In this document: piece by piece, positions 1 through 8,354 of the stretch
Numbering within the stretch: position 1 is the first letter of the stretch
Layout of the letters: each line of letters begins with the position of its first letter
From: Halobacteriovorax sp. HLS
Lineage (GTDB): Bacteria > Bdellovibrionota > Bacteriovoracia > Bacteriovoracales > Bacteriovoracaceae
Assembly (NCBI RefSeq): GCF_004006665.1
Contig: NZ_QOCL01000002.1
Span: forward strand, 248,001 to 312,000
Direction of reading: 5' to 3'
Length of the DNA stretch: 64,000 nt
Made by a program: the position numbers and the translations under genes
The notes under the pieces: model-generated
What the model was told of the DNA's origin: nothing
The model's input: the letters and a program-made list of their open reading frames with translations, nothing else
Database searches by the model: none

Positions 1-825
1 TATGTTTCTGTAAATCAATCACAAGGAAAGATTGATAAATATGTTACTAGAAAAAGAGCAGAAATAAATGATTGGGTTATTGTAAAAAAAGATCAGTCTA
101 ATACTAAAAACTTAAATAACCTTCCATATGACCAAGATTCAAAAAATGATTTTAAATTTGGTAAGCTAGGGACAGCAGCGATATTTGCGACACTTGGTAG
201 TGGTAAGATTTCTAGTTCAACTGGTTCAGATACTCGTAATATGAGTGGTACTCTCTTTGGAGTGAATCTTGATGTGGAAGTGTGGGCCACGCGTAATATT
301 TGGACTAGTTTCGAATTGGGAGCAAAGTTTGGAACATATTCTAAAAGTAGCGGTAATTTAACAACGAATGAAAACTCCGCAGCAAATAGAATTCTCAAGT
401 TAAAAGTAGGATATAAATATCTTCCATTAGGTTTCTTTTATGGGCCACAGTTAGATGGCTATGTAGGCTACGCAGGATATAACTATGGTGTTGACTCTCA
501 AGTTGGAGACAGGATCGGAGAAGTTTCATTTAACGGATTATTATTGGGAGGAAGAGGCTCAATACCTATAATGAAAAAATTTAGGGCCTATCTAGGTATT
601 GAATTTATGCTCACGTCTAGCTATACAGAGGAAGTATTTCTATATGGTCAAGATGAAAGTAGTAAGCATTACAGCATTGAACTTGGAACAAGTTATGCTT
701 ATAGTCCAAATATGGCGATCGAAGGTGGAGTTGACTTTAATAGTAATGAAGCAGAGTTTGCTGGTGGTGAATCATTATCTTTCAAAGACACTAACTTTAA
801 AGCAGGTGTAAGGTTTAATTTTTAA
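1..825 (+). CDS. Outer-membrane beta-barrel protein, C-terminal part (5' end outside window)
   Basis: The reading frame is open from the first base of the window, so the gene begins upstream and the ATG at 241 is internal. The visible 274 residues start with a short non-barrel stretch (about residues 1-50) and continue as alternating aromatic and small residues typical of transmembrane beta strands. The last residues are FKAGVRFNF, an aromatic terminal residue of the kind recognised by the BAM machinery. The stop codon abuts the ATG of ligA, so the two are probably co-transcribed. The layout resembles the protein at 40090-41076. The specific role is unknown. Confidence 0.75.
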   Translation, partial: YVSVNQSQGKIDKYVTRKRAEINDWVIVKKDQSNTKNLNNLPYDQDSKNDFKFGKLGTAAIFATLGSGKISSSTGSDTRNMSGTLFGVNLDVEVWATRNIWTSFELGAKFGTYSKSSGNLTTNENSAANRILKLKVGYKYLPLGFFYGPQLDGYVGYAGYNYGVDSQVGDRIGEVSFNGLLLGGRGSIPIMKKFRAYLGIEFMLTSSYTEEVFLYGQDESSKHYSIELGTSYAYSPNMAIEGGVDFNSNEAEFAGGESLSFKDTNFKAGVRFNF

Positions 826-2703
826 ATGAATAGAGTTGAAGAATTAGAAGCACTTATAGAAAAGCACAAGATCTTATACTATCAAGGTAAAGCCGAGATA
901 GAAGATCACGTTTACGACTCTCTAGAAGATGAGTTACGTGAACTAAAACCAAATAGTTCAATACTTCAAGCAGTTGGGTCTGTTACTACTGGCAATGCCA
1001 AAGTGAAGCATGACCATAAGATGTTGAGCTTAAATAAGACTTATAAATATGATGACTTAGTTGCTTGGAGCGAAAATAGAACGATTATTTCTATGTATAA
1101 AATAGATGGGATGAGTTGTTCATTAATCTATGAAAAAGGACAGCTTGTAATGGCCAAGACTAGAGGTGATGGTACCTTTGGTGAAAATATTACGGCCAAG
1201 GCACAATGGTTAAGCTCAATTCCTAAGGCAATTGATTTGAAGGAGCGGATTGAAGTTCGTGGCGAGATCTATTGTGAAGAGGCAAGTTTTTTCCATTTAT
1301 CAGATGAAATGGTATCGCTAGGTTTAGACAAGCCTACATCTCAGAGAAATATAGTTGCCGGTATAATCTCTAGAAAAGATCACGTTGAGCTCTCTAGACA
1401 CTTATCTTTTACCGCTTTTGAATCAATCTATGAAAATAATATAAATACAGAACATGAAAAAATGCTGGCTCTTAAAAAGCTTGGTTTCAATATTCTAGAC
1501 TATGTCGTTCATAAGAGTGAAAGTACGATTAAAGAGACGATAGAAGATGCAAAAGTATTCATGGCAGAAGGTGATTATCTTATTGATGGAATTGTTTTTA
1601 GTTTTGATGATTTAAAATGGCATCGTGAAATGGGAGAAACTGCCCATCACCCACGTTACAAAATGGCCTTTAAGTTTCAAGGTGAATCAAAAGAGACAAA
1701 GATTAATGAGATTGCGTGGGGTGTTTCTCGAAATGGTATATTGACGCCAGTAGCGAATGTAGAGCCTGTAGAACTAAGTGGAGCTACAATATCAAGAGTA
1801 ACTCTACATAATTATGGTCTTGTCCGACAGTATGAACTTAAGAAAGGCGATACCATTGAAATAATTCGCTCTGGTGAAGTTATTCCAAAGTTTTTATCAG
1901 TAGTCACATCAGCAGAGAATCAATTTCAGGTTCCTGAAAATTGCCCTAGTTGTGATGAATCAGTTACCGTTGAAGATATAAGACTTGTCTGTAAAAATGA
2001 AACCTGTCCTGCAATCATAAAAGAAAGCATCTTAAATTTTATTCAAAAGATTGGAATAGATGATCTTAGTAGTAAAAGATTGGATGAATTAATTAACTCT
2101 AAGCTTATTACTAAAATATCAGATCTTTACACCATAAATGAAGAACAGTTAATGAGTCTTGATAAGGTTCAGCAGAAACTGGCCGATAAATTGATATCTT
2201 CTATTAATAAAAGCAAGAATGTAGAACTAGTTAATTTTCTAGCAGCATTAGGCATAAGTGGTGGTGCGTATAATAAATGTGAGAAAGTTATTTTTGCTGG
2301 TTATAATACACTTGAAAAGATCAAGTCTCTAACGGTTGAAAAGCTTGAGCAGATTGATGGTTTTGCAAATAAGTCTGCAACTGAGTTTATAACATCTCTT
2401 AACTCGAAACTAGATCTAATTGAGCAATTAGAAGAAGTAGGATTTGTATTTGAAGAGGTGGAAAGAAAGCAAACTGAGATTTCGAATAAGAAAATTTGTA
2501 TCACAGGTTCTCTTTCAGAGAAAAGATCAGTTATAGAGGCAAGTATTCGCGATGGTGGAGGTGTAGTTGTAAGCTCTGTCTCAAAGAATACTGACTTTTT
2601 GTTAACAAATGATAAAACAACTAACTCGAGCAAATTAAAAAAAGCCTTAGAGCTTAATTTAACAATAATCAATGAAGAGGAATTAAAAAAGATTCTTAAC
2701 TGA
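826..2703 (+). CDS. ligA: NAD-dependent DNA ligase, divergent and short (625 aa)
   Basis: Joins nicked DNA using NAD+. The adenylation domain carries the active-site lysine in KIDG (Lys92), followed by the expected TRGDG-type motif. An OB-fold region follows, then a four-cysteine zinc finger (CPSC...CKNETC, around 370-395), helix-hairpin-helix repeats, and a C-terminal BRCT domain (about 548-625). At 625 residues it is shorter than typical LigA (about 670). The usual SPTQRVG segment before the catalytic domain is replaced by an unlike sequence, so it may be an accessory second ligase or simply a divergent lineage form. The ATG directly follows the upstream stop. It converges with the globin gene, with an 8-bp overlap. 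Confidence 0.9.
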   Translation: MNRVEELEALIEKHKILYYQGKAEIEDHVYDSLEDELRELKPNSSILQAVGSVTTGNAKVKHDHKMLSLNKTYKYDDLVAWSENRTIISMYKIDGMSCSLIYEKGQLVMAKTRGDGTFGENITAKAQWLSSIPKAIDLKERIEVRGEIYCEEASFFHLSDEMVSLGLDKPTSQRNIVAGIISRKDHVELSRHLSFTAFESIYENNINTEHEKMLALKKLGFNILDYVVHKSESTIKETIEDAKVFMAEGDYLIDGIVFSFDDLKWHREMGETAHHPRYKMAFKFQGESKETKINEIAWGVSRNGILTPVANVEPVELSGATISRVTLHNYGLVRQYELKKGDTIEIIRSGEVIPKFLSVVTSAENQFQVPENCPSCDESVTVEDIRLVCKNETCPAIIKESILNFIQKIGIDDLSSKRLDELINSKLITKISDLYTINEEQLMSLDKVQQKLADKLISSINKSKNVELVNFLAALGISGGAYNKCEKVIFAGYNTLEKIKSLTVEKLEQIDGFANKSATEFITSLNSKLDLIEQLEEVGFVFEEVERKQTEISNKKICITGSLSEKRSVIEASIRDGGGVVVSSVSKNTDFLLTNDKTTNSSKLKKALELNLTIINEEELKKILN

Positions 2704-3151
2704 CCTTTTTATAATTTGGATCTTTAAAATCTAGTATGACGTCTGTGAAATACCTTTTTTCACAATCACTAATACTATTTTTAACAATACCACTTTTAAA
2801 GGCCTCATCAATTTTTGTCCACTTATCAATAAGTTCTTGAGAAGCATCAGCTTGTTTGAGTGATTCGAGTAGGAGCTTGTGTCTTAATTCAAATAACTCC
2901 TCTGAAATCATCATATTTTTGTGAGTTGGTATTGGCATTCTTCCGCAATAGTCTTTTGGGCCACCTAGAGCAGAACTCATAAAGTCTACTTGCTGAGATT
3001 CAATAATTTTCTGATCTATATGCATGAAATACTTTCCAATCCATTCATGTTCATAGATCTTATCGTAGAAGATCTTTGCAATTTTCTCTAACATTACTTT
3101 ACCACCAAGTTTTTCAAACTCAGGGTATTGGTCCTTAAGAGGCTCGTTCAT
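2696..3151 (-). CDS. Truncated haemoglobin (group I / TrHbN-like)
   Basis: A 151-residue 2-on-2 globin. It shows the family run FYDKIY with the B10 tyrosine (Tyr29), a distal-site Gln54 in QQVDF, the ALGGP turn (61-65) and proximal His77 in PTHKN. Tyr-B10 with a distal Gln is the arrangement of TrHbN proteins that oxidise nitric oxide to nitrate, so NO or oxygen chemistry is the likely role (inference). A charged tail of about 25 residues follows the globin fold. The start overlaps the end of the upstream globin gene by 17 bp, so translation of the two is probably coupled. Confidence 0.88.
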   Translation of the reverse strand: MNEPLKDQYPEFEKLGGKVMLEKIAKIFYDKIYEHEWIGKYFMHIDQKIIESQQVDFMSSALGGPKDYCGRMPIPTHKNMMISEELFELRHKLLLESLKQADASQELIDKWTKIDEAFKSGIVKNSISDCEKRYFTDVILDFKDPNYKKVS

Positions 3152-3536
3152 AATTGATAACTCCTCTTTTCATTTGTTTAGAAATGTAGTCTATTATTGC
3201 ATTCCAATTCATTTCAATTTCAGAATTCCATTGTTGAGCATAGGTTTTTTCTAATGCGTACAAGAAGGAATTCTTAGCAAGTTGATAGTGTCTATTTGTT
3301 ACTTCGTAGCACATGTGTCGTACGCCTAAGTCTTCAAAGTATGGATCAAGATCTGAGATATTATTCTTATATTCTAAGATAGCTCGGATTGATTGCTTAA
3401 ACTCAAATTTTTGTTTACCAATTTCTGTATTTCTAAAAATATGTGAAACTTCAAATGTTTGTTCGAAGAAATGATCATAGAAGAATTCTACAAAGAGGTC
3501 TAAATTTTGAAGTAAATGGTCGCTATTAAGGTTCAT
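3135..3536 (-). CDS. Single-domain globin (flavohaemoglobin/Vgb-like haem domain)
   Basis: A 133-residue 3-on-3 globin without a reductase domain. Visible landmarks are Tyr20 (B10), Gln42 (E7) and the proximal histidine His74 in DLGVRHMCYEV, followed by the typical HY...LYALE...W...W helices G-H. These residues match NO-detoxifying globins. It is the first gene of a two-globin unit, overlapping the truncated haemoglobin by 17 bp. A near-perfect inverted repeat abuts its ATG (see 3537-3562). The secreted PLD-like gene lies 66 bp upstream on the same strand. Confidence 0.85.
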   Translation of the reverse strand: MNLNSDHLLQNLDLFVEFFYDHFFEQTFEVSHIFRNTEIGKQKFEFKQSIRAILEYKNNISDLDPYFEDLGVRHMCYEVTNRHYQLAKNSFLYALEKTYAQQWNSEIEMNWNAIIDYISKQMKRGVINYERAS

Positions 3537-3562
3537 ACAGACCTATCGAGAAATAGGCCTGT
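3537..3562 (-). promoter_or_regulatory. Inverted repeat abutting globin start codon (operator or translational hairpin)
   Basis: On the minus strand the two 10-nt arms ACAGGCCTAT and ATAGGTCTGT are separated by six bases (TTCTCG). They pair perfectly if one G-U pair is allowed. The 3' arm ends directly at the ATG and contains the only Shine-Dalgarno-like bases (AGGT). The element could therefore mask the ribosome binding site in RNA, or act as a 26-bp palindromic operator. Position and pairing are seen; function is inference. Confidence 0.5.
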
Positions 3563-3602
3563 AAAATTAGCGTAGATGATTTTCTTTAGAAAAAATTGAG
3601 AA

Positions 3603-5036
3603 TTATCTTGGGCAACCCCAGAAGCTTTTCTTTACAAAGTCATAGTAGAGGCAGTCTCTTTTTCTATATAAGCCGTTGAAAATGCCCGACGCAACTTTTG
3701 AAATCTTAGATCTTAATGCTTTAACCTCTTTCCAACTTAGTGAAATAGCTTCTTTAGAGTGAAGTGGGATAGATGAGTCGCCTTTAAGTGTAGTAAATAG
3801 ATTGAGTACTTCTTGGTCTGGTAAATCCTGTTCAGTTCTGTTCCAGCTCCATTGATTATCAAACTCTAATTTGAACTCTTTAAATAGTTTGGAGTTTACT
3901 AGGCCGTTATAGAAAACCATGTTATCAAATTGGTTGTGCTCAGCTGTTTTACTTAAGTTATATGATCCTGAGATTAGAGTAGTTTTAGAGAAGTCTTCTT
4001 CGTCATAATCTACGATAATAAATTTATGATGATTAAGTAACCAGTGTCTTGGAGATGGTGAGATTGAATAGAACTTAACTCTCACTGGAGGTGTAAGCTT
4101 AGAATTGCCAGGAAGTGATTTCCAGTCAGCTACAAATTGTGGAGTCATTTCTTTATTATTAATATTCGTTTTAAATTCTTGATTATCTACTGCGAGTTTA
4201 ACTTCTACTCCACGCTTAACTGCGCGAATAAGAGCATCAGAAATCGCTTTAATATTAAAATGATTTAATGAAAGAAGTATATTTTTATTAGCGTTATCAA
4301 TTTTACCAATAATTGCATCTCTAACTTGCCATGTTTGCTTAGAGGTTCCACCTATCCTACTAAGAGAAATATACTTTCCTGATTTATAGGCACTTGAAGT
4401 TGGCTTATTTTCTTTAATGCTGAAGTTCATAGAACTACTATATAGTCGTGTTTCAGTATCTGCAGGAAGATTGGTATTTGAAGAAGAAGCCATTTTTGGA
4501 GCAATTCCTTCTTGGGCCGTGAAAATATCCTTTGCTGAGTTCCAAAGGATTACAAACTCCTTATTGAATTGTGTTAATAGAGTTTTACCTTGAGGAGATT
4601 TATTATCATGGTAAATAAAATTCTCACTATATCTAGACTTTGCTCCATTAGACATATTGGCCGAAGAGTTGACTAGGAAACTTCCATCTATAATGAAAAA
4701 TTTCTCATGCATATTCATCTTCGCAATTTTAAGGTGTGCGCCTAGCTGTTCAAGCTCAGTGGCTACTTTCTTTATCGAGTCTTTTTTAGCTAGACTAGGG
4801 TGTAGAACAATTTTAACTTCACTACCATTTGCTAGTGCTTCTTTAAAAGAGTCTGTTATTCCCTTGTCAGACCAGGAATAGATTGTCGCGTATACAGATT
4901 TATTAGAAGACTTTACTTTGTCATAAATAATTTCAAATGCTTCTGTACCTTCATGCGGAGAGAACTTTGAATAAAAGTCTTTAGCAAGACTTGAAAGAGA
5001 TAATGTACATATAAAAAGAAAAATTAATGTCTTCAT
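3603..5036 (-). CDS. Secreted phospholipase D-like protein with two HKD motifs
   Basis: The protein has 477 residues with a clear Sec signal peptide (MKTLIFLFICTLSLSSLAKD). It has two complete HxKxxxxD motifs, HEKFFIID (His110) and HHKFIIVD (His336), each followed by the S-N segment of the phospholipase D superfamily. Both half-sites are intact, so it should be catalytically competent as a phosphodiesterase, transphosphatidylase or nuclease; the substrate cannot be read from sequence. The signal peptide points to the periplasm or export, and in a predatory or lytic organism prey lipid or DNA would be plausible targets (inference). It is divergent from radA. Confidence 0.85.
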   Translation of the reverse strand: MKTLIFLFICTLSLSSLAKDFYSKFSPHEGTEAFEIIYDKVKSSNKSVYATIYSWSDKGITDSFKEALANGSEVKIVLHPSLAKKDSIKKVATELEQLGAHLKIAKMNMHEKFFIIDGSFLVNSSANMSNGAKSRYSENFIYHDNKSPQGKTLLTQFNKEFVILWNSAKDIFTAQEGIAPKMASSSNTNLPADTETRLYSSSMNFSIKENKPTSSAYKSGKYISLSRIGGTSKQTWQVRDAIIGKIDNANKNILLSLNHFNIKAISDALIRAVKRGVEVKLAVDNQEFKTNINNKEMTPQFVADWKSLPGNSKLTPPVRVKFYSISPSPRHWLLNHHKFIIVDYDEEDFSKTTLISGSYNLSKTAEHNQFDNMVFYNGLVNSKLFKEFKLEFDNQWSWNRTEQDLPDQEVLNLFTTLKGDSSIPLHSKEAISLSWKEVKALRSKISKVASGIFNGLYRKRDCLYYDFVKKSFWGCPR

Positions 5037-5152
5037 ATTTCACCTATTAAAACGCAATATAGTAATATTAGTTATTAATAATAAACGCTGTTTTTCTATA
5101 TAATTTTGCTGCATATGGCAAAAAATATTATTGAATATTGAAGGAATTACCT

Positions 5153-6532
5153 ATGGCCAAAAAGAATTCAACTATTTATACGTGCTCTGGATGTGGTTAT
5201 CAGACGGCTAAATGGATGGGGAAGTGTCCAGATTGCCAAGAGTGGAATAGTTTTGAAGAGGAAACTTACGCTTCAAAGGCCGAAATGAAGGCGATGACTA
5301 CAGTTTCAATGAAAGATGGTGCAACACCAAAGAAGATATCAGAAATAGAAACTGAGACATATTCTAGAAATAAAACTGGAATTGGTGAGTTCGATAGAGT
5401 CTTAGGTGGAGGACTAGTACCGGGAAGTTTAATTCTTATCGGAGGAGAGCCAGGAATTGGTAAATCAACATTGCTAACTGAACTTCTTGCAAAACTCTCA
5501 AATATAAATCCTAAAGATGGAATTTTGTATGTCTCTGGCGAAGAGTCTGTTTCACAAGTTGCCGAAAGGTCTAAGAGGTTGGGCCTAAAGGATGCTAATT
5601 ACTACATTTATAATGAAACTAACTGGCAACGTGTACATCAACAAATTAAGAAAATTAAACCAACATTTATGGTTTTAGATTCGATCCAAACAACTACTTC
5701 CTCTGATATTCCTTCGGCTCCAGGAACAGTGTCTCAAATTAGAGAAGTTACTTATCAGCTTATGAATCATGTTAAAGCAAATGGAATTACTTGTTTCATT
5801 GTTGGTCATATTACAAAAGAGGGCTCAATTGCCGGACCTAAAATCCTTGAACACATGGTTGATACTGTCGTCTATTTCGAAGGAGATCAGTTTGGTCACT
5901 ATCGTATGCTAAGAGCGATTAAAAATAGATTTGGTAATACAAATGAAGTTGGAATATTTGAGATGAAAGAGAATGGGTTGAAAGAAGTAGCTAACCCAGC
6001 TCAGTATTTTCTAGATGAAAACCTCGATAAGACAGCAGGACGTAGTCTGAGCTGTATTAATGAGGGTTCAAGACCATTATTTGTTGAAGTTCAAGCACTA
6101 GTAGTTGAGAATAATTTTGGTAACGGCAGAAGAACTACTCAAGGAATTGATAATAATAGATTAGCAATGCTAGTTGCTGTAATCGAAAAATATATGAATT
6201 TACCAATGAGCGCTAATGACATATACGTAAATGTTGTTGGAGGAATGAAGTTGAAAACAAGAGATACTGATCTAAGTGTTATTGCTTCACTATTGAGCTC
6301 TTTCAAAAACTCGTCCTTAGATAATCAAACAATTTTTTTGGGAGAAGTAGGACTTACAGGTGAAGTTAGAAGTGTAAGCCACTTTGAAAAAAGACTTAAA
6401 GAGATGGAGCAACTAAACTATAAAAAATTAGTAACTTCTCAAAAACTGGCTAAAGAATATAAGTCAAAGTCTAAAGTAAAAATTATTGGCATTAAAAAAG
6501 TTACTGAACTCTATGATCTATTTAAAGAATAG
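5153..6532 (+). CDS. radA: DNA repair protein RadA
   Basis: A branch-migrating, RecA-like ATPase of recombination repair. It has an N-terminal C4 zinc finger (Cys11, Cys14, Cys25, Cys28), Walker A GEPGIGKST (98-106), the RadA-specific KNRFG motif (257-261) and a C-terminal Lon-protease-like domain. I chose the ATG at 5153 because AAGGA lies seven bases before it. A TTG at 5138 would place that Shine-Dalgarno inside the gene. It is monocistronic and converges with glpK; a long palindrome covers its stop codon. Confidence 0.95.
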   Translation: MAKKNSTIYTCSGCGYQTAKWMGKCPDCQEWNSFEEETYASKAEMKAMTTVSMKDGATPKKISEIETETYSRNKTGIGEFDRVLGGGLVPGSLILIGGEPGIGKSTLLTELLAKLSNINPKDGILYVSGEESVSQVAERSKRLGLKDANYYIYNETNWQRVHQQIKKIKPTFMVLDSIQTTTSSDIPSAPGTVSQIREVTYQLMNHVKANGITCFIVGHITKEGSIAGPKILEHMVDTVVYFEGDQFGHYRMLRAIKNRFGNTNEVGIFEMKENGLKEVANPAQYFLDENLDKTAGRSLSCINEGSRPLFVEVQALVVENNFGNGRRTTQGIDNNRLAMLVAVIEKYMNLPMSANDIYVNVVGGMKLKTRDTDLSVIASLLSSFKNSSLDNQTIFLGEVGLTGEVRSVSHFEKRLKEMEQLNYKKLVTSQKLAKEYKSKSKVKIIGIKKVTELYDLFKE

Positions 6533-6541
6533 ATCATAGAG
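6509..6541. terminator. 14-bp perfect palindrome between convergent radA and glpK
   Basis: Arms CTCTATGATCTATT (6509-6522) and AATAGATCATAGAG (6528-6541) with the loop TAAAG form a perfect 14-bp stem. It covers the radA stop codon and is followed by an AT-rich stretch rather than a clean T-run. A terminator or 3'-end stabilising hairpin is likely; efficiency is uncertain. Confidence 0.55.
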
Positions 6542-6549
6542 ATATTTAT

Positions 6550-8031
6550 TTAATAAATAGTTTTAATTATTTTAGACCACTTCTCTTTTTTCATTTTGTA
6601 GTGCTCTATCTCATCAGCTTTAGGTTGAAAAAACTTGTCTTCCTTCCACATATCGAGAACTTTAGATTTATCAATAATTTTTGAACCAATAGCAGCTGCT
6701 AAGGCGGCGCCATATGCTGTCGTTTCGATTATTCTTGGCCTTATTATTTTTAAGTCAGAAACTGTTGCCTGAATTGTCATCAGTAAATCATTTGCAACAG
6801 CTCCACCATCAACTCTGAGCTCATCAATCTTATGGCCAGTGTCTGCTGACATGGCAGTTATTAAGTCATTTATTGATAGACACATTCCATCTAGGCAGGC
6901 CCTCGCGATATGCTTATCACTTGTATCTCTTGTTAGGCCAACTATTGCTGCCTTGGCCTCAGAATTCCATTGTGGGGACCCTATACCTGTAAAAAATGGA
7001 AGAAACATAACGTGTTCCATTTGACTTAGGTCTTTTACTTGAGCAGCTAGGCCTTCAATGTCCGAGCTATTTTTAAATAAGTGTAAGTTATCCCTTAGCC
7101 ATTGAACAGCAGCTCCACAAATATAAGTACTTCCCTCAAGTGCATAATAGGCCTTTCCATTTTCTTTGTAAGCTACAGTTGTTAACAAACCATTATTTGA
7201 ATATTTAATTTCATTGCCTGTATTGAGCAACATGAATGCTCCAGTACCATAAGTACATTTCATGTCACCCTTTGTAAGTCCGGCTTGTCCAAATAAAGCA
7301 CTTTGTTGGTCCCCTAAGATTCCAGAGATTTGTATCCCGTCGTCAAGAAAGTCTAAACCCTGTGTGTGTCCAAAATTACTAAAAGAATCACATATGCTTG
7401 GTAAAGTAGTTTTTGGAACCTCAAATAGCTCTAATAGTTCATTATCCCATTGACAGGTTTTTAGATCCATCAGTAGTGTTCTTGAAGCATTTGAAGCTTC
7501 AGTTTTATGAGATGTGTTACCAGTTAACTTATAAAGAATGAAAGTATCTATCGTTCCAAATAATAAATCATCATTCTTTGATGCCATCTTAACAGCGTCG
7601 TTATGATTTAAAAGCCATCTCATTTTTGTTCCAGAAAAATATGAATCAATTTTTAATCCAGTTTTTTCCTTTATATAGTTTTCTTTAGAAGAGAGTGATT
7701 CACAAAATGACGAAGTTCTTCTATCTTGCCATACAATAGCTTTTGCCAGAGGCTGTCCTGCCTTGTTGAAGGCACAAGTTGTCTCTCTTTGATTTGTTAT
7801 ACCAATACACTTTATATCTTTTGAAGAAATTGAGTTCTTTGTTAAGACATCTGTTATTGTTCTTTTTATTGTGTTCCAAATGTCATTAAGATCGTGTTCA
7901 ACCCAACCTGGTTTTGGAAAATGTTGTGTAAATTCACAGTTAACCTTGTCAATAAATTCTAATGAATCAGCATTAATCAATACTGCTGTTGTACCAGTAG
8001 TACCCTGGTCAATTGAGAGTATATAACTCAT
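6550..8031 (-). CDS. glpK: Glycerol kinase
   Basis: Phosphorylates glycerol to glycerol-3-phosphate in the cytoplasm. The 493 residues match the FGGY kinase family from end to end. The N-terminal phosphate-binding DQGTTGTTA is present. So are GWVEHD, the WQDRRT segment, GDQQSALFGQ in the second domain and the C-terminal DGGAVAND ATP-binding motif. A good ribosome site (AAGGAAG) precedes the ATG. No glpF or glpD is adjacent, so it stands alone. It may feed glycerol released from phospholipids into central metabolism (inference). Confidence 0.96.
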   Translation of the reverse strand: MSYILSIDQGTTGTTAVLINADSLEFIDKVNCEFTQHFPKPGWVEHDLNDIWNTIKRTITDVLTKNSISSKDIKCIGITNQRETTCAFNKAGQPLAKAIVWQDRRTSSFCESLSSKENYIKEKTGLKIDSYFSGTKMRWLLNHNDAVKMASKNDDLLFGTIDTFILYKLTGNTSHKTEASNASRTLLMDLKTCQWDNELLELFEVPKTTLPSICDSFSNFGHTQGLDFLDDGIQISGILGDQQSALFGQAGLTKGDMKCTYGTGAFMLLNTGNEIKYSNNGLLTTVAYKENGKAYYALEGSTYICGAAVQWLRDNLHLFKNSSDIEGLAAQVKDLSQMEHVMFLPFFTGIGSPQWNSEAKAAIVGLTRDTSDKHIARACLDGMCLSINDLITAMSADTGHKIDELRVDGGAVANDLLMTIQATVSDLKIIRPRIIETTAYGAALAAAIGSKIIDKSKVLDMWKEDKFFQPKADEIEHYKMKKEKWSKIIKTIY

Positions 8032-8055
8032 AAGATCTTCCTTATTTAAAAGAGT

Positions 8056-8319
8056 TTATCTTAATTCTATGTTAGTTGGGGTTGGCTTTGCAATGGCCTT
8101 TACAGTTCCTAGCCATCTCTGTGCAATGGAATTATTCATACCTTTGAGCATACCAAATGATAGTAGAACCATTGTTAATAGGATGAAAAGAAACTCTATG
8201 AATGCTTGACCATTATCATTGACTAATAGATTCGTACTGGCCATATTGGCTTCAACAGACTGTTCCAACTCTAGTTGCTGGGCATGGAATTCTTGCTTAA
8301 ATATATCTGAGTTATGCAT
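8056..8319 (-). CDS. Small TadE-like / pilin-type membrane protein
   Basis: An 87-residue protein. After about 35 polar residues comes NDNGQAFIEF followed by a hydrophobic helix (FLFILLTMVLLSFGMLKG). A glycine, then a glutamate before a single membrane helix, is the pattern of TadE-like proteins and type IV pilin-like leaders. The second methionine (residue 26) is an alternative start that would give a more usual short leader. No tad operon is visible nearby, so the assignment rests on this motif alone. It lies immediately upstream of glpK on the same strand and is divergent from the thioredoxin gene. Confidence 0.55.
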   Translation of the reverse strand: MHNSDIFKQEFHAQQLELEQSVEANMASTNLLVNDNGQAFIEFLFILLTMVLLSFGMLKGMNNSIAQRWLGTVKAIAKPTPTNIELR

Positions 8320-8354
8320 TATAATAATGCTAGTGTAGGTGGGCCGGAGTCACA

